This document shows, piece after piece, positions 63,193-64,000 of a stretch of 64,000 nucleotides of DNA (position 1 is the stretch's first letter; every line of letters begins with the position of its first letter). The notes below the pieces were generated by a model. That model was not told where the DNA came from, did no database searches, and was given only the letters and a program-made list of their open reading frames with translations. The stretch covers positions 219,277 through 283,276 of the forward strand of contig JACPNQ010000015.1 of NCBI GenBank assembly GCA_016185425.1, read 5' to 3'. The DNA is from Acidobacteriota bacterium (GTDB taxonomy: Bacteria > Acidobacteriota > Terriglobia > Bryobacterales > Bryobacteraceae). The position numbers and the translations under genes were made by a program.

Positions 63193-63897
63193 TTATGCGC
63201 TCGCTGCCCGGCATCGTGCTACAGAAACCATCGTGGGCCACCACGCCAATAAATCGCCGAATTCCGCCAATCGCTTTCGCAATACCTCAAACGATTCTTC
63301 CGGACACCCAGCATCAGCAACTACCAGGGAATTATGCGAGCCAAGTGAGTTCCTATGTAGCTGCAAGTATTTCTGCAGATCTCCTTTCCAATGATCGCCC
63401 GCATCGGATGAGACCTGCATCATATACTCCAGAGAGAGAAGTGTCTCGCTAACCTGCCGGTAGTACCCGGCCCGGACCAGTGCTTCAAAGGAGCGACTAT
63501 TCAAGGAGGCCGCGCACGATAGAGCATCAGCTATTAGCCGCAGCCCTGAATACACGTCTGAATTGCCGGGTGCACAACCTATGATGAGTGTCTTCAGAAC
63601 GTCCGATATACGAATCCGGCCAGGATCACGCCACATTTCCTCGGGCTCCAAGCGTCTCGAACCAGGCGGCAAGTGCGGAAGGATCCATGGAAGGTGACCA
63701 AGGCTTCCTCCGGCGGTTGCTGCGCGTAGAGTAAATCCAAACACACCGTCCGATCCGCGACCGACGGGCATGAAAGGCGGCAGTACTTGTCTGTTGTCGA
63801 CCCCTAGACACCCGGCACTGCATGTTCTTCCGCTGGAGATGGTGCTAAAACCCACCGCCCCCTCCGTGCCAACATAGCTGAGACAGTTCCGGCCAGC
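63193..63897 (-). pseudogene. 5'-truncated paralogue of the gene at 61344
   Basis: From just after a TAG (63900-63898) to its stop, the minus strand encodes only the C-terminal third of the family: GRTCSAGCLGVDNRQVLPPF, MPVGRGSDGVFGFTLR, SLGHLPWILPHLPPGSRRLE and FGDLLAWWPTMVSVARC. Alignment with the intact gene shows the same motif order from its residue about 370 to the end. Upstream of the TAG the sequence is unrelated, so the N-terminal and GT-A-like parts were lost by deletion or rearrangement. The intact gene begins 64 bases downstream of its stop. Confidence 0.72.
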
Positions 63898-63931
63898 CTA
63901 ATTAAAGAGCAGGGCGGGAAAGAGAACCGGA

Positions 63932-64000
63932 ATGAACAAGCAGCAGGCGAATGGATCGACCACGGCGTGGGGAGCCGCGGAACGCAGCGATGGCGAGCGA
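63932..64000 (+). CDS. Partial gene start, unknown product
   Basis: From ATG 63932 to the window edge 23 codons are open: MNKQQANGSTTAWGAAERSD then GER. A purine-rich GGGAAAGAGAACCGGA lies just upstream and could serve as ribosome binding site. The peptide is hydrophilic and too short to identify. It could be a chance frame; the rearrangement that cut the neighbouring paralogue lies within about 30 bases. Confidence 0.35.
   Translation, partial: MNKQQANGSTTAWGAAERSDGER

Overview
The window looks like a chromosome segment from an acidobacterium of the Solibacter/Bryobacter type (Bryobacterales). This is inferred from gene content, not from a marker-gene search. The signs are two very large 'orphan' MacB/FtsX-type permeases (one coupled to PadR), two DUF1549/DUF1553 cytochrome-like genes paired with DUF1501 genes, carboxypeptidase-regulatory TonB-dependent receptors including an Oar-like one of 1225 residues, a PEP-CTERM protein with HAF-type repeats, and many secreted proteins, in GC-rich DNA. 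No rRNA, tRNA or CRISPR array was seen.

Layout. 0-2.1 kb: an ArsR/SRPBCC operon with a palindromic operator over its start codon, and a tyrosine recombinase broken by one in-frame TAG. 2.1-7 kb: a PadR + permease pair, then about 1.3 kb of gene remnants (two PadR pieces and one SSB piece). 7-11.5 kb: an RND efflux adaptor and pump. 11.4-24 kb: two DUF1549/DUF1553 + DUF1501 sets, an M23 peptidase, a Tat-type DegT aminotransferase, a family-5-like uracil-DNA glycosylase, an exported TenA and a GNAT. 24-30.1 kb: two divergent operons, each headed by a related small membrane protein, one leading to a TonB receptor and the other to a porin, a CuA-type cupredoxin and a di-haem oxidoreductase. 30-43 kb: PEP-CTERM protein, DASS transporter, alanine dehydrogenase, a DUF433/DUF5615 toxin-antitoxin pair, a pheST operon with an ankyrin gene, and purA. 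42.7-52.3 kb: an Oar-like receptor and a probable five-gene copper-oxidase operon (lysyl oxidase, OmpA/peptidoglycan-binding protein, tyrosinase catalytic domain, separate tyrosinase C-terminal domain, DUF2182 membrane protein). 52-64 kb: small secreted proteins, a crp-permease-deacetylase-GNAT operon, a TPR protein, and an unusual glycosyltransferase-like gene with a 5'-truncated paralogue, separated by gene-poor stretches.

The best candidates for undescribed systems are (1) the divergent small-membrane-protein operons at 24.0-30.1 kb, (2) the split tyrosinase / DUF2182 / lysyl oxidase operon at 46.5-51.5 kb, and (3) the tandem glycosyltransferase-like family at 61.3-63.9 kb. Start codons were moved downstream of the longest reading frame where a ribosome binding site, a stop-start overlap or a signal peptide supported it.
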